A DNA stretch of 64,000 bases from CAWGMT01 sp963823675 (GTDB lineage: Bacteria; Planctomycetota; Planctomycetia; Isosphaerales; Isosphaeraceae): assembly GCA_963823675.1 (NCBI GenBank), contig CAWGMT010000015.1, forward strand, positions 124,001 through 188,000, given 5' to 3'. The translations under genes and the position numbers were made by a program. Positions 18,159-26,204 of this stretch are shown here, one piece after another. The notes beneath the pieces are model-generated. The model worked only from the letters and a program-made list of their open reading frames with translations, was not told the DNA's origin and did not search any database. Each line of letters begins with the position of its first letter. The first letter of the stretch is position 1.

Positions 18159-19139
18159 GGCTTGGCCTCGACGATCCAACGAGGCCAGAACGGGTCCAAA
18201 CCCGGTAGCGACCGCTTGAGGGCTTCGTGGATCGCTCTCTTCGTTTTCAGGCCTGCCGGAAGCTCGGCGAGGTCACCTCGCATGAACGCCTCTGCCGCTT
18301 CGATCGCCTGCTCGCCCTCCCGGGAACGAGCTTGCTCCAGCCCGAACACCGGGGAGGTTAGCCAGCCGACGGCATCGCCTTGTAGTGCCCAGTTTAGAGT
18401 TACAAGCGACGCCCGCTTCTTCTTTGAGTCGAACTCGAACACAAACAGCGAATCTCGGTCTTCTTCCCAGTGCGTCCCGGACGTCGGCGGTCGATAAGCG
18501 CACTGGGGGACCGATGTGAATCGGCTCGTCGGCCGAAGGCGCGAGCGTACTGACCACGCTCTTGAGAATCTCGAAAGGCGTGTTCCTGGGCTGGTTCTGC
18601 CAAGCGACCCAATCTCGAATTAGGCCGTTACAGACCGTCACGCCGGCGGCCGTCAATCCGTTCCAGAGCGCGTCCGGCGAAAAGTGAAATGACGAGCCCA
18701 GTCTGCGGGGCGGACCGATTACTGGCGGCAGAGACCGGTCGAGAAAAACGTAGGTTCTTGCCGGATCCCATAGGGAAAAACCGCCATCAACCCGCGCGTA
18801 GATCACCAGCCCAGGCGCAGTCGCCTGTTCCACATGCCGCGTCCACTCCTGGCGTCGGAAATCGAAACGGCTGATGATCGGGGGCCTCATGCGCCCGTTC
18901 TTGCCGCTCCACTGGAACCTGATCTGCGGTTGAAATTTGGTGCTCCGACCGTCGCCATCATCAGGACGCGGCCAGGCCGGCAGCCCGGGCCAATCGCCGG
19001 TCACGGCCCACCAGGCGATGTCGAGCAGGAACGTCTTGCCCAGGCCATTGTCGCCCGTGAAGATGTTCAGTCGCTTGCCGAATTCCGCACTCAAGCGCGG
19101 CGCCGGCCCAATGTCCCGCAGCGTGAGGCTCGCTAGCAT
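18155..19139 (-). pseudogene. RecF/SMC-like ATPase with internal deletion (PtuA-like)
   Basis: ATG 19139 (MLASLTLRDIGPAPRLSAEF) overlaps the stop of pglX tail B. A Walker A motif, GDNGLGKTFLLDIAWWAVTG, lies near residue 30, followed by VIYARVDGGFSLWDPAR and VCNGLIRDWVAWQNQ, normal for this defence ATPase family. The frame is conserved to VRLSTADVRD near 18485 and then resumes in another frame at RDSLFVFEFDSKK, a part that follows the Walker B and THSP motifs in relatives. The region holding the ABC signature, Walker B (LIDEIE-like) and THSPL is absent, roughly 120-150 residues by memory of the family. The C-terminus (PGLDPFWPRWIVEAKP) is intact. As written it cannot hydrolyse ATP. Confidence 0.75.
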
Positions 19140-19495
19140 CGTACAATCCCCCTCTCCTGCAGTCGCTTCCCGATCGACGACCACTCATACTTGCCTTCCA
19201 ACAGCTCATCCCAGTATCTCCGCGCCTCCTTCCATGCCACAAGCTCATGAAGCGGGGCGATGTTCAGGACCACGCCGTCGTTGAGGTCGGGTTCCAGGTG
19301 CAGGTTCGCAGCCCGGCGCAGTTTATCCTCAAAATCCCGCAATTCGGAGAGGAAGTCTTCCTGCCATTCGACCTCCTGGGCGAGCCGCCGGGCTTCCTTG
19401 CCCGATTCGCCCGCCGCGGCCTTCTGGTTCGGGTGGTATGAAGGGCGCTGGTTCGCAGGCGCATGGTCGGTTCGATGTGGTTCACGAGCGCCTCC
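19133..19495 (-). pseudogene. Second copy of the pglX 3' end (tail B)
   Basis: The last about 120 codons of pglX are repeated: ALVNHIEPTMRL (pglX has LLNYVEPKIKL), then, after one frame change near 19440, SELRDFEDKLRRAANLHLEP and so on to GIVRC. Bases 19153-19321 differ from 20191-20359 at about 10 of 169 positions. It lacks the heptamer block present in pglX itself. Its stop overlaps the ATPase start exactly as the true pglX stop overlaps the ATPase remnant. Confidence 0.85.
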
Positions 19496-19508
19496 CGCCT
19501 TGGTGGAT

Positions 19509-19868
19509 TCAGCCCGGCAGCACCACGACCCGGAGCTTGCCTTCCCGCGCCACACAAAAGTGACCCTCCCACGTTATGGCTTGCCCGAGCACGGCCACCG
19601 TGAACTGCGCAAGGTGTTCAGGCGAGCGGAGCCGCGGGCGAAGCAAGATAACGCCACTGGTGGCAGCCTTTCCGCGCCGGAATGCCATCTCGCCAAAGTC
19701 CTTGTCGAATGTGACCAAGACACGGTTTTCCACCACGGACCTGGCCAGGACGGCGTCGTCGCCATCGCCGGGCGACAGCTCCGCGAGCCATGCCAGGTCG
19801 TGACCGGCCTGACGGGCCGCTTCAACGGCCTCGACGGGCACATTCTCATTCGCAAGAAATGTTGCCAT
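19509..19868 (-). CDS. DUF5615 PIN-like toxin
   Basis: The 119-residue product opens MATFLANENVPVEAVEAARQ and contains GHDLAWLAE, DDAVLARSVVENRVLVTFDK and DFGEMAFRRG, the conserved acidic pattern (NEN, DD, TxDKDFG) of DUF5615 PIN-like proteins, usually the toxin partner of DUF433 proteins. It begins four bases after the DUF433 stop, so the two form an operon. It ends 13 bases before pglX tail B. Confidence 0.85.
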   Translation of the reverse strand: MATFLANENVPVEAVEAARQAGHDLAWLAELSPGDGDDAVLARSVVENRVLVTFDKDFGEMAFRRGKAATSGVILLRPRLRSPEHLAQFTVAVLGQAITWEGHFCVAREGKLRVVVLPG

Positions 19869-19871
19869 TGG

Positions 19872-20102
19872 TTAAACCGGCAGAGGGTAGACATGCTCCT
19901 GCTTCAAGGCTTCTGCGGCGTAATGAAGCGCCGCCTGGATGTCCTCGGGGCGCAGTTGCGGGTAGCTCTTGAGGATCTGCTCGTGGGTCCAACCCTCGGC
20001 CAGGAGCTCCATGAGAAACTCCACGGCGATCCGTGTTCCCTTGATAACGGGTTTGCCGACGAGCACCTTCGAGTCCACATTGATTCGATCTTGCCAGTCC
20101 AT
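19872..20102 (-). CDS. DUF433 antitoxin
   Basis: ATG 20102 gives a 76-residue protein, MDWQDRINVDSKVLVGKPVI then KGTRIAVEFLMELLAEGWT, the classical DUF433 helix-turn-helix pattern (xxxxPVIxGTRIxV), followed by YPQLRPEDIQAALHYAAEAL. It is the usual antitoxin of DUF5615 toxins. The frame is open upstream and includes the ATPase remnant, but the DUF433 homology begins at this ATG. Confidence 0.85.
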   Translation of the reverse strand: MDWQDRINVDSKVLVGKPVIKGTRIAVEFLMELLAEGWTHEQILKSYPQLRPEDIQAALHYAAEALKQEHVYPLPV

Positions 20103-20120
20103 ATACCCTACCCCTGCACA

Positions 20121-20177
20121 TTCCGCGCTGATTCGGGGCGCCAGTCCGACGCCCTCAAGCCTGGCGGTTGTTAACAT
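20121..20177 (-). pseudogene. Remnant of the ATPase N-terminus after pglX
   Basis: Nineteen codons from the ATG that overlaps the pglX stop read MLTTARLEGVGLAPRISAE, parallel to the ATPase start MLASLTLRDIGPAPRLSAE. It then runs without a stop into the DUF433 leader. It shows that an ATPase gene once followed pglX directly. Confidence 0.7.
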
Positions 20178-23100
20178 CGGACAATACCTTTCTCCCGCAG
20201 TTGCTTCCCGATCGACGACCACTCATACTTGCCTTCCAACAGCTCATCCCAGTATTTCCGCGCCTCCTTCCAGGGTACAAGCTCATGAAGCGGCGCGATG
20301 TTGAGGACGACGCCGTCGTTGAGGTCGGGCTCCAGGTGCAGGTTCGCAGCCCGGCGCAGCTTGTCCTCAAAGTCGCGCAGCTCGCTCACGAAGCCCTCCA
20401 GTCGCTCCGCTTCCTTTTCGAGCTTCTTCTGGTCCTTGGTCCTTGGTCCCTGGTCCTTGGTGCTCTGAATCTGACCACGGACAAAGGACAACTGACCAAG
20501 GACTAACTTGATCTTGGGCTCGACGTAGTTGAGCAGGGCTTTGAAGAGGATGTCCTTGTCGAGCCGGTGGTAGTAGATCCAGAGGGCGTAGTTCTTCTTC
20601 GACGACTGGAGCAGCCAGTAGATCGGTGCTTTGCGGCGGCTCTTCGAGTACCGCTTGATGTGATCGTCCCAGAAGCCGCCGGGTCCGGGTTTGCGGAAAT
20701 AGTCCCGAAGGTCGGCCACGCCGAGGATCTCGCAGGCCTCCTTCTCGATGGCGTCAGGATGGTCTTCCCAGATCACGTCGAGGATATCACGGACCCGACG
20801 AATGACGTCGTTGTCGTGGTCGGGGTCATCGACTAGGATGCCGTCTTCCTGAATTGATAGGGAATATCCTCTGTCCTGACTCGCAAATGCTTTTCCGTCA
20901 GATGCCAGGAGCATTCCCGGCGAAGAGACAGGCAACGGTATAAATATATCTTGCTCACCCATCACCGCAGGCGATTCGGCTGCAACTCGAATGTCCCACC
21001 TGCCCACGAGCGACCCAACACAGTAGGAAAGAAGTCCAGAGACGAGAGAATCGGCGTCAGTGGCCTTCCTGTCCTCCTCCGTGTCCTCTTCACTGACTGA
21101 AACGTTCGGTTGCTTTGATCTCCTCACTAGACTTTGTTCAATTGCGACTCTATCCGAACCTGCAATCCCATATTCAGAGAATGCGATCTCGTTGATCGCC
21201 TGCCTAGCTTTGTCTATCCGATCAGCCTGACTGGCCACGAGGGAGTTCCATTCTCGGACAGAGGAGCGGAGAGTCGCATGCTTTACACTTAGCACTTCTG
21301 GAGCAACATAGGCGTGGCTGGTTTCATGCACTCGATCACAAAACCGCACCGCACAATGGCATTCCGCCGCCAATAGCGCCAATCTACTCTGGGAATGAAC
21401 ATCCAAGCGTGGGATTGGAACAGATGACACGTATCCAAGTTCATACTTGAGCGTTTGGTCCGTATCGACGCCCATGCCACGGGCCATCAAGAGGTGAAGC
21501 AGTCCTGCGAAGGCGTCGGAATTGAGGATCGAGCATAGGGCTGCTCTACTCTTCTCGGGTGCAAACATCATCATGCCCGTATGACTAAACACTGCGCCTG
21601 CCGGTACAAAAGAGAAGAAGCCACGTAGCCAGGGTCGAGCGGGCCAAGTGATCCCGGCTTGAAAGTAGTGATCTGGATTCCTTATGACGCTGCCCGGGAA
21701 ATCCCTCAACTCCTGCCCATCACGTTCCCAATTTACAACAAGCAGCAAGTCACCGTGAAATGGCGCATTGACTCCACCTTTAACGATGGGAACCCATCTC
21801 TTTCCGGCTCTAGTCTGTCGTTTGAGGTCCTCAGCGGTCGTACTCGCGGAGCCAGTAACAATGTCTGACTGTTTGACCTCCCACCAACCCCTGACAAACC
21901 GAAAATCGTCGGCTGTGGCCAAACCTTGCTTGATTGCTCGTCCTTCGGATTGGAACGGAGGTAGTAGAGTGAAAAGCTGTCGCATCCTTTCGCTAACCCA
22001 ATAGGCGAACGGGGAGCCGGGCATTTGACGGAACGAGTCTGCGGTAACCGGGTACATGAGTGACGGCGAATCACCTTTGTATTGACTAGTGATCGCTTCG
22101 GACAGACTGTCAGCGTGGTTGCCCAGTTCCAATAGGCGAAAGAAAATCGACTCCCGAGGAACTTGTGCGGCCTCAAGGCAGTAAGCCGCTGTCTCAACCT
22201 TTGCATTGTCCAGAACACCAAAGCCAAGATCGGCGAAGACTGTAGGCCGAACTTTAGCCAGGAGGATTTCTTCTCGCCACTTTTGGAAGGAAGACAAGAA
22301 GAAACCTGTACGGGACGTGATGGCTCCGAGCAGACCACCGGGAATTAGTCGCTCCGTTTCACATTCTACAAATGCCGCATATAAGTCGTTCCTGGTTCGA
22401 GGATATGCATGATCCAGGTAGCTCTTTGCTGGCTTGCTTGCTTCACCAAATGGAGGATTCATCAGTATTGCATCGTAAGCATGACGGCACACATCAACAA
22501 ACCCAAGCCCTTGCTTCGCGTCCTCCACAAAGAGTTGTCTCTGAAGTCGGCCACCCTTCGAGGCGAACGAAGCGAACTCGTCCAAGGCTTTTCTAACAAG
22601 CGCTTCAGCCTTATCCCAAAACGTGATCCGCTCGCCCTCGACATCTCCTTGAACGAATCGTACCAGCCGCTCCTTCGGCTCGTCTGATAGACCATACTCG
22701 GTGTAGCGGAACAACGGCAGACGTTCCTCCCACTCTTCCTGACCTTGGCGGATGGCGTCCTGCAAATCCTCCTTGATCTTGAGGAGCGACCCGGCCTCAC
22801 CGGCTAATCGCATCTTCTCCCAGACCGTGCGAATAAGGTCGCAGAGGCTGTCTGCCATCGCCTTGGTCGCTCGGACACGACCCGGTTCGGGCACTCTCAT
22901 GACGTGTCGAATTAGGGCTTCTAGCCGGTTCTCTCGCATCGTCTTGAGGAACTCATCGAGCAATGCCTCCTCGCCCGGCATAGGTTCGGCACAAACGATG
23001 TTCGCCTTGAGTATCGGCGGACGATCCTTCCTGAACCCCGTCTCCTGATAGGCCCGTTGGCAGCGGAGCCAGAGGGCGAGTGCGGCGATTTGTGTGCAAC

Positions 23101-24298
23101 GCACGTCGATGTCGATGCCGTGTAGGTTGTGCCGCAGGATCAGCCCAGGCGCAGCCCGACGCAGGTCGTCCTTGGACGGGTGATCCGCCTGAAGCCCCGG
23201 TCCCAGGTAGGGGTCATCGTACGCTTCTTCGTAGATGACAAGCAGCAGGGCGAAGCAGTAAAGCAAGAAGTGACCGCTGCCGCACGCCGGGTCGAGGATC
23301 TTGACCTCACGGGGGTCTTTCTTCGCGCGGTGCGGGATGTGGACCGGCAGTTTGAGCAGTTCTTCTTGCGAAAGATCATCTCGACTTTCAGCGGCGTCCT
23401 TGGTGGTCCGCTCTCCCTCCTTCAGAAAAACCTCGTTGGGACGACGGACCATAAACCGGCACTGGTCCATGAGCTTTGTGTCCCCTTTTCGCATTTCGTA
23501 CCAGATCCGCCCCAACGTGTTGTCGGTCAAGAACTCGACCACGTACCGGGGCGTGAAGAACTGGTTGCGGAACGCCAACTCATACGAATTGCGGGGAGCC
23601 TGGCTTTCCTTGCGAGCCTGGTCACGGAGTTCCTTGGGCGTGAAATACTGGTAGATCCAGCCGATCGTCTCGTCCTCGGACCAGATGCCCTTGAGTTCCT
23701 CGCTGTTGAGCAGGTCGAGCACCTCGTCCAGCACTCGCTGAGGCGGGTAGACCCGGTTTGCCGGGTCAGTGGTGCTGAAGAGGACGCCGATCTCCTGCGA
23801 TAGCGTGCCGCCCAGCCAGTTCAGGAAGTGCCGGTACGCCGCCTCCTGGTCCCCGGCGTTGTACCGTTTCTCGTCCTCGGGATGATCCGCCAGGTAGAAT
23901 AGAAACCCCTGTGACTTGAGCCCCTTGCTGACCGCTTCCCGGAACCGCTGCCCGCCGACGTAAACGTCCCGCACCTCCATCATCTTGTAGGCGCAGAGAC
24001 GGTTCAGGTGCGTGAAGGCGATCTCCCGGATCAGTTGCTCCAGGCTCTTCTTCGGCTTGTGAACCAGGGAGTCGATGTGCTTGAAGTGGGCGAGGATGTC
24101 TTGCCGAGCCTGCCGCTCTTCGTCGGTGAGATGCCCCAGCGGCACGTTGTCCTCAGTCTTCACCTCGTCCTTCTTCCCGGTGGCGTAGATATCGTATTTG
24201 CCCTGCAACTGCTGAGCGATGGAATCCTCCAGAAGCCTGCGGCATTGGGTCACGACTGAGCGGAGCTTGTTGCGAATCGCCTGATCCATCTCGACCAT
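20171..24298 (-). CDS. pglX: PglX, BREX adenine DNA methyltransferase
   Basis: ATG 24298 (MVEMDQAIRNKLRSVVTQCR) gives about 1,375 residues. An N-terminal helical domain precedes the methyltransferase motif I (ILDPACGSGHFLLY, near residue 335) and motif IV (DAILMNPPFGEASK, near 614), as in N6-adenine enzymes; it marks host DNA as self in BREX. A target-recognition part follows to about residue 1,150, then a C-terminal domain. The recognition part is poorer in GC: 26 of 60 bases in 21121-21180 against 37 of 60 in 23581-23640. Near residues 1,265-1,290 an in-frame heptamer block (20431-20503) adds a STKDQGPRTKDQ linker absent from tail B. The frame is uninterrupted. The stop overlaps a remnant of an ATPase start. 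Confidence 0.94.
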   Translation of the reverse strand: MVEMDQAIRNKLRSVVTQCRRLLEDSIAQQLQGKYDIYATGKKDEVKTEDNVPLGHLTDEERQARQDILAHFKHIDSLVHKPKKSLEQLIREIAFTHLNRLCAYKMMEVRDVYVGGQRFREAVSKGLKSQGFLFYLADHPEDEKRYNAGDQEAAYRHFLNWLGGTLSQEIGVLFSTTDPANRVYPPQRVLDEVLDLLNSEELKGIWSEDETIGWIYQYFTPKELRDQARKESQAPRNSYELAFRNQFFTPRYVVEFLTDNTLGRIWYEMRKGDTKLMDQCRFMVRRPNEVFLKEGERTTKDAAESRDDLSQEELLKLPVHIPHRAKKDPREVKILDPACGSGHFLLYCFALLLVIYEEAYDDPYLGPGLQADHPSKDDLRRAAPGLILRHNLHGIDIDVRCTQIAALALWLRCQRAYQETGFRKDRPPILKANIVCAEPMPGEEALLDEFLKTMRENRLEALIRHVMRVPEPGRVRATKAMADSLCDLIRTVWEKMRLAGEAGSLLKIKEDLQDAIRQGQEEWEERLPLFRYTEYGLSDEPKERLVRFVQGDVEGERITFWDKAEALVRKALDEFASFASKGGRLQRQLFVEDAKQGLGFVDVCRHAYDAILMNPPFGEASKPAKSYLDHAYPRTRNDLYAAFVECETERLIPGGLLGAITSRTGFFLSSFQKWREEILLAKVRPTVFADLGFGVLDNAKVETAAYCLEAAQVPRESIFFRLLELGNHADSLSEAITSQYKGDSPSLMYPVTADSFRQMPGSPFAYWVSERMRQLFTLLPPFQSEGRAIKQGLATADDFRFVRGWWEVKQSDIVTGSASTTAEDLKRQTRAGKRWVPIVKGGVNAPFHGDLLLVVNWERDGQELRDFPGSVIRNPDHYFQAGITWPARPWLRGFFSFVPAGAVFSHTGMMMFAPEKSRAALCSILNSDAFAGLLHLLMARGMGVDTDQTLKYELGYVSSVPIPRLDVHSQSRLALLAAECHCAVRFCDRVHETSHAYVAPEVLSVKHATLRSSVREWNSLVASQADRIDKARQAINEIAFSEYGIAGSDRVAIEQSLVRRSKQPNVSVSEEDTEEDRKATDADSLVSGLLSYCVGSLVGRWDIRVAAESPAVMGEQDIFIPLPVSSPGMLLASDGKAFASQDRGYSLSIQEDGILVDDPDHDNDVIRRVRDILDVIWEDHPDAIEKEACEILGVADLRDYFRKPGPGGFWDDHIKRYSKSRRKAPIYWLLQSSKKNYALWIYYHRLDKDILFKALLNYVEPKIKLVLGQLSFVRGQIQSTKDQGPRTKDQKKLEKEAERLEGFVSELRDFEDKLRRAANLHLEPDLNDGVVLNIAPLHELVPWKEARKYWDELLEGKYEWSSIGKQLREKGIVRC
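20431..20503. repeat. Heptamer repeat block inside pglX
   Basis: GGTCCTT is repeated in tandem at 20431-20458 (four copies, one as GGTCCCT) with a degenerate fifth. About 10 bases later the reverse-oriented form begins (GACCACGGACAAAGGAC, then GACCAAGGAC). A unit of seven is not a multiple of three, so any copy-number change would alter the pglX frame. Confidence 0.8.
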
Positions 24299-24402
24299 AG
24301 TCGCACCTCGACGAGGCCTTTGCTGAGATCCGGTACGCCCTCGACCCGCTGATCCCAATCCGGATGCCGTTTCTGCTCATCTCGGGCTTCACTGCCAGGG
24401 CG

Positions 24403-25575
24403 CTAGGACTTCTCGATCACTTCGAAATTCTGCGGTTGCGAGAGTTCGTACACGCGAGACTTGACCTCCGTGCGGATAACCCCAGTCACCGCGACTCGTT
24501 TGCCGCTGGGCAATGCGCTGCACGCCCGGCGGAAGTCCTTTGGGTCGAGATCCACTTTGACCTTGGCTGCCTCGCCGGCGACCTGTGTGGCCATGACGAT
24601 TCGACCAACCCTGCCGCGCGTAAATGGTCGATGCACCCACTCCGTCGTAACGAGACTGCCCTCATACCGCGCGGGCCTGGCGAGCGCTCGAACCCGAAGC
24701 TGGCGGCCTGCTTCTTCAATGAACGAGAATGAATCCTGCGGAAACGAGACCGAGCCGGGTACAGTGTCCGGAACGCTGCCGCGGATAGGAGCCCAACTGA
24801 CCGAGATGTCTAGCCGTGACTGATCGCCAGTAGGTTTCATCGCTTTGAGGGCTTCGCATAGATTCGCGCTGATTCCGTGCTCGACGCCCGCCAGGATCTT
24901 GCCTGGTTTTCCCGTTTCGATTGCCTCCGACACAAAGCCAAGCGCCGACATCAGGCGGATCATGACCCTGCGCGGGTAAGGTTGCACCGCCGCCTTGTCG
25001 CCATCGTCAGAGGCGTTCGCCGGGTCTTGGAATTCCGGCGGCACGGGAGTGATGATTGTGGCAATGAAACTTCCGCGCTCGGTCTGACCCAGCCGGCAAC
25101 TCTTGAGGAATTCATCCACCTCCTTTTGTTCCCTCCGCACCTTCTGTGAGTGGAAAGTATGCGGGTGTATGGCACTGCAGGCAGCTGCAAGGAGAAGGTC
25201 GCGTCCGGCCCGCAATAACTGGATGCCCCTGTCCAACGGGAGATTCCCCAGCGTTGAGTCGGGAGCGAGGACGCGAAGCCTCATGACGTCGCCCGGCGGT
25301 CCCGAAAGATCATTGAGGATCGCCCACGCAGAACGGCCTTCGATTGCAGCGAGGCCGACAACGACGTCGGCCATCCGGAGAACGAAATCGCGGACCTCAC
25401 GGTTCGCGGGAAGCAAGAGCTCGGCCTGAGGATAGGATTGACTGCGAAATACGATGGCCTTGGGCGACGTGCCGTGTGCCTCGCGCAGCAACCCCGGCCT
25501 GTCAGGTAGAGTTGGACATCCCCCGGGCCTTAAGGCCGCGACTTGCTCTTTGGGCAATCTCAATGTGGACTTCAT
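24403..25575 (-). CDS. Unknown protein of 390 residues between brxC and pglX
   Basis: I do not recognise this protein. ATG 25575 overlaps the stop of the DUF4365 gene as ATGA, so the two are coupled. The N-terminal half is mixed and includes REVRDFVLRMADVVVGLAAI, a helix LPLDRGIQLLRAGRDLLLAA and a charged loop. A basic central part (QPYPRRVMIRLMSALGFVSE) precedes beta-rich sequence. The end, GKRVAVTGVIRTEVKSRVYE then LSQPQNFEVIEKS, has strand spacing like an OB-fold. No membrane segment or signal peptide. Placement inside the BREX operon and coupling to a nuclease-like gene suggest an accessory defence function; that is inference. Confidence 0.7.
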   Translation of the reverse strand: MKSTLRLPKEQVAALRPGGCPTLPDRPGLLREAHGTSPKAIVFRSQSYPQAELLLPANREVRDFVLRMADVVVGLAAIEGRSAWAILNDLSGPPGDVMRLRVLAPDSTLGNLPLDRGIQLLRAGRDLLLAAACSAIHPHTFHSQKVRREQKEVDEFLKSCRLGQTERGSFIATIITPVPPEFQDPANASDDGDKAAVQPYPRRVMIRLMSALGFVSEAIETGKPGKILAGVEHGISANLCEALKAMKPTGDQSRLDISVSWAPIRGSVPDTVPGSVSFPQDSFSFIEEAGRQLRVRALARPARYEGSLVTTEWVHRPFTRGRVGRIVMATQVAGEAAKVKVDLDPKDFRRACSALPSGKRVAVTGVIRTEVKSRVYELSQPQNFEVIEKS

Positions 25576-26072
25576 AGAGGCTCCATGCGGCTGGCCCGTT
25601 TCATCAAGCCACGCAAGCCTTCAACGGAGAACAGATTTCGCCGCGGTAAACTGATTGTGACAGAGCCCTTATTGTCCTTATCCGGCATTCCGCGCAAGGA
25701 CGCCCAGTAGGCACAGCGTCGCAGGCGAAGGTCGGCTTCGCTCTGCTCCACCCATTCTAACTCGTCACGAGGCACGATCAGCACGATGAGTATTCTGGGG
25801 ACGACCAGGTCGATCGGCCTGAGATCATCGTAATTCTTCCGCTTCAACGGGTAAACCATGTGGTCACCGCTAGCGGCATCACCGCTCGTGCATTTCAACT
25901 GAAACTCGAGGCGCGGCGGGCGCGGCATGTCATGAGCGATGCGCCCCGCGACGCCAAGATCGATGCTGTCGTCATCGACCGCAGGCTGATACAGGGTAAA
26001 CCCTGCCGCACTCGCCACGGCATGGACGTAGGCCCGGCTGAATTGCTCTTTGCGCTGGTTGATGTGCATCAT
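25572..26072 (-). CDS. DUF4365 domain protein, putative restriction-type nuclease
   Basis: ATG 26072 gives MMHINQRKEQFSRAYVHAVA and SAAGFTLYQPAVDDDSIDLG, the usual opening of DUF4365 proteins. LEFQLKCTS near residue 67 with the preceding D-S-I-D gives a D...QxK arrangement like the PD-(D/E)xK nuclease core. The C-terminus has YWASLRGMP and a basic tail. It sits about 130 bases after brxC and is coupled to the unknown 390-residue gene. DUF4365 proteins are common in defence islands; no activity can be proven from sequence. Confidence 0.75.
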   Translation of the reverse strand: MMHINQRKEQFSRAYVHAVASAAGFTLYQPAVDDDSIDLGVAGRIAHDMPRPPRLEFQLKCTSGDAASGDHMVYPLKRKNYDDLRPIDLVVPRILIVLIVPRDELEWVEQSEADLRLRRCAYWASLRGMPDKDNKGSVTISLPRRNLFSVEGLRGLMKRASRMEPL

Positions 26073-26204
26073 CTCGGCCTCGCGGCCGGCGAACACCGGC
26101 CTGAAGTCAGACGCACTTCTGTAAACAGTACGCCGCCCTCTCGACCGTCACCGCATCGAGGGCCCCGCAGCCCATGTCGGCGAAGGAGAACTATTCACCA
26201 AGGA

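Noticed and set aside
19872..20222. DUF433 protein with a 40-residue N-terminal extension
   Set aside because: The extension is the ATPase start remnant and the pglX stop region read through; DUF433 homology begins at ATG 20102.
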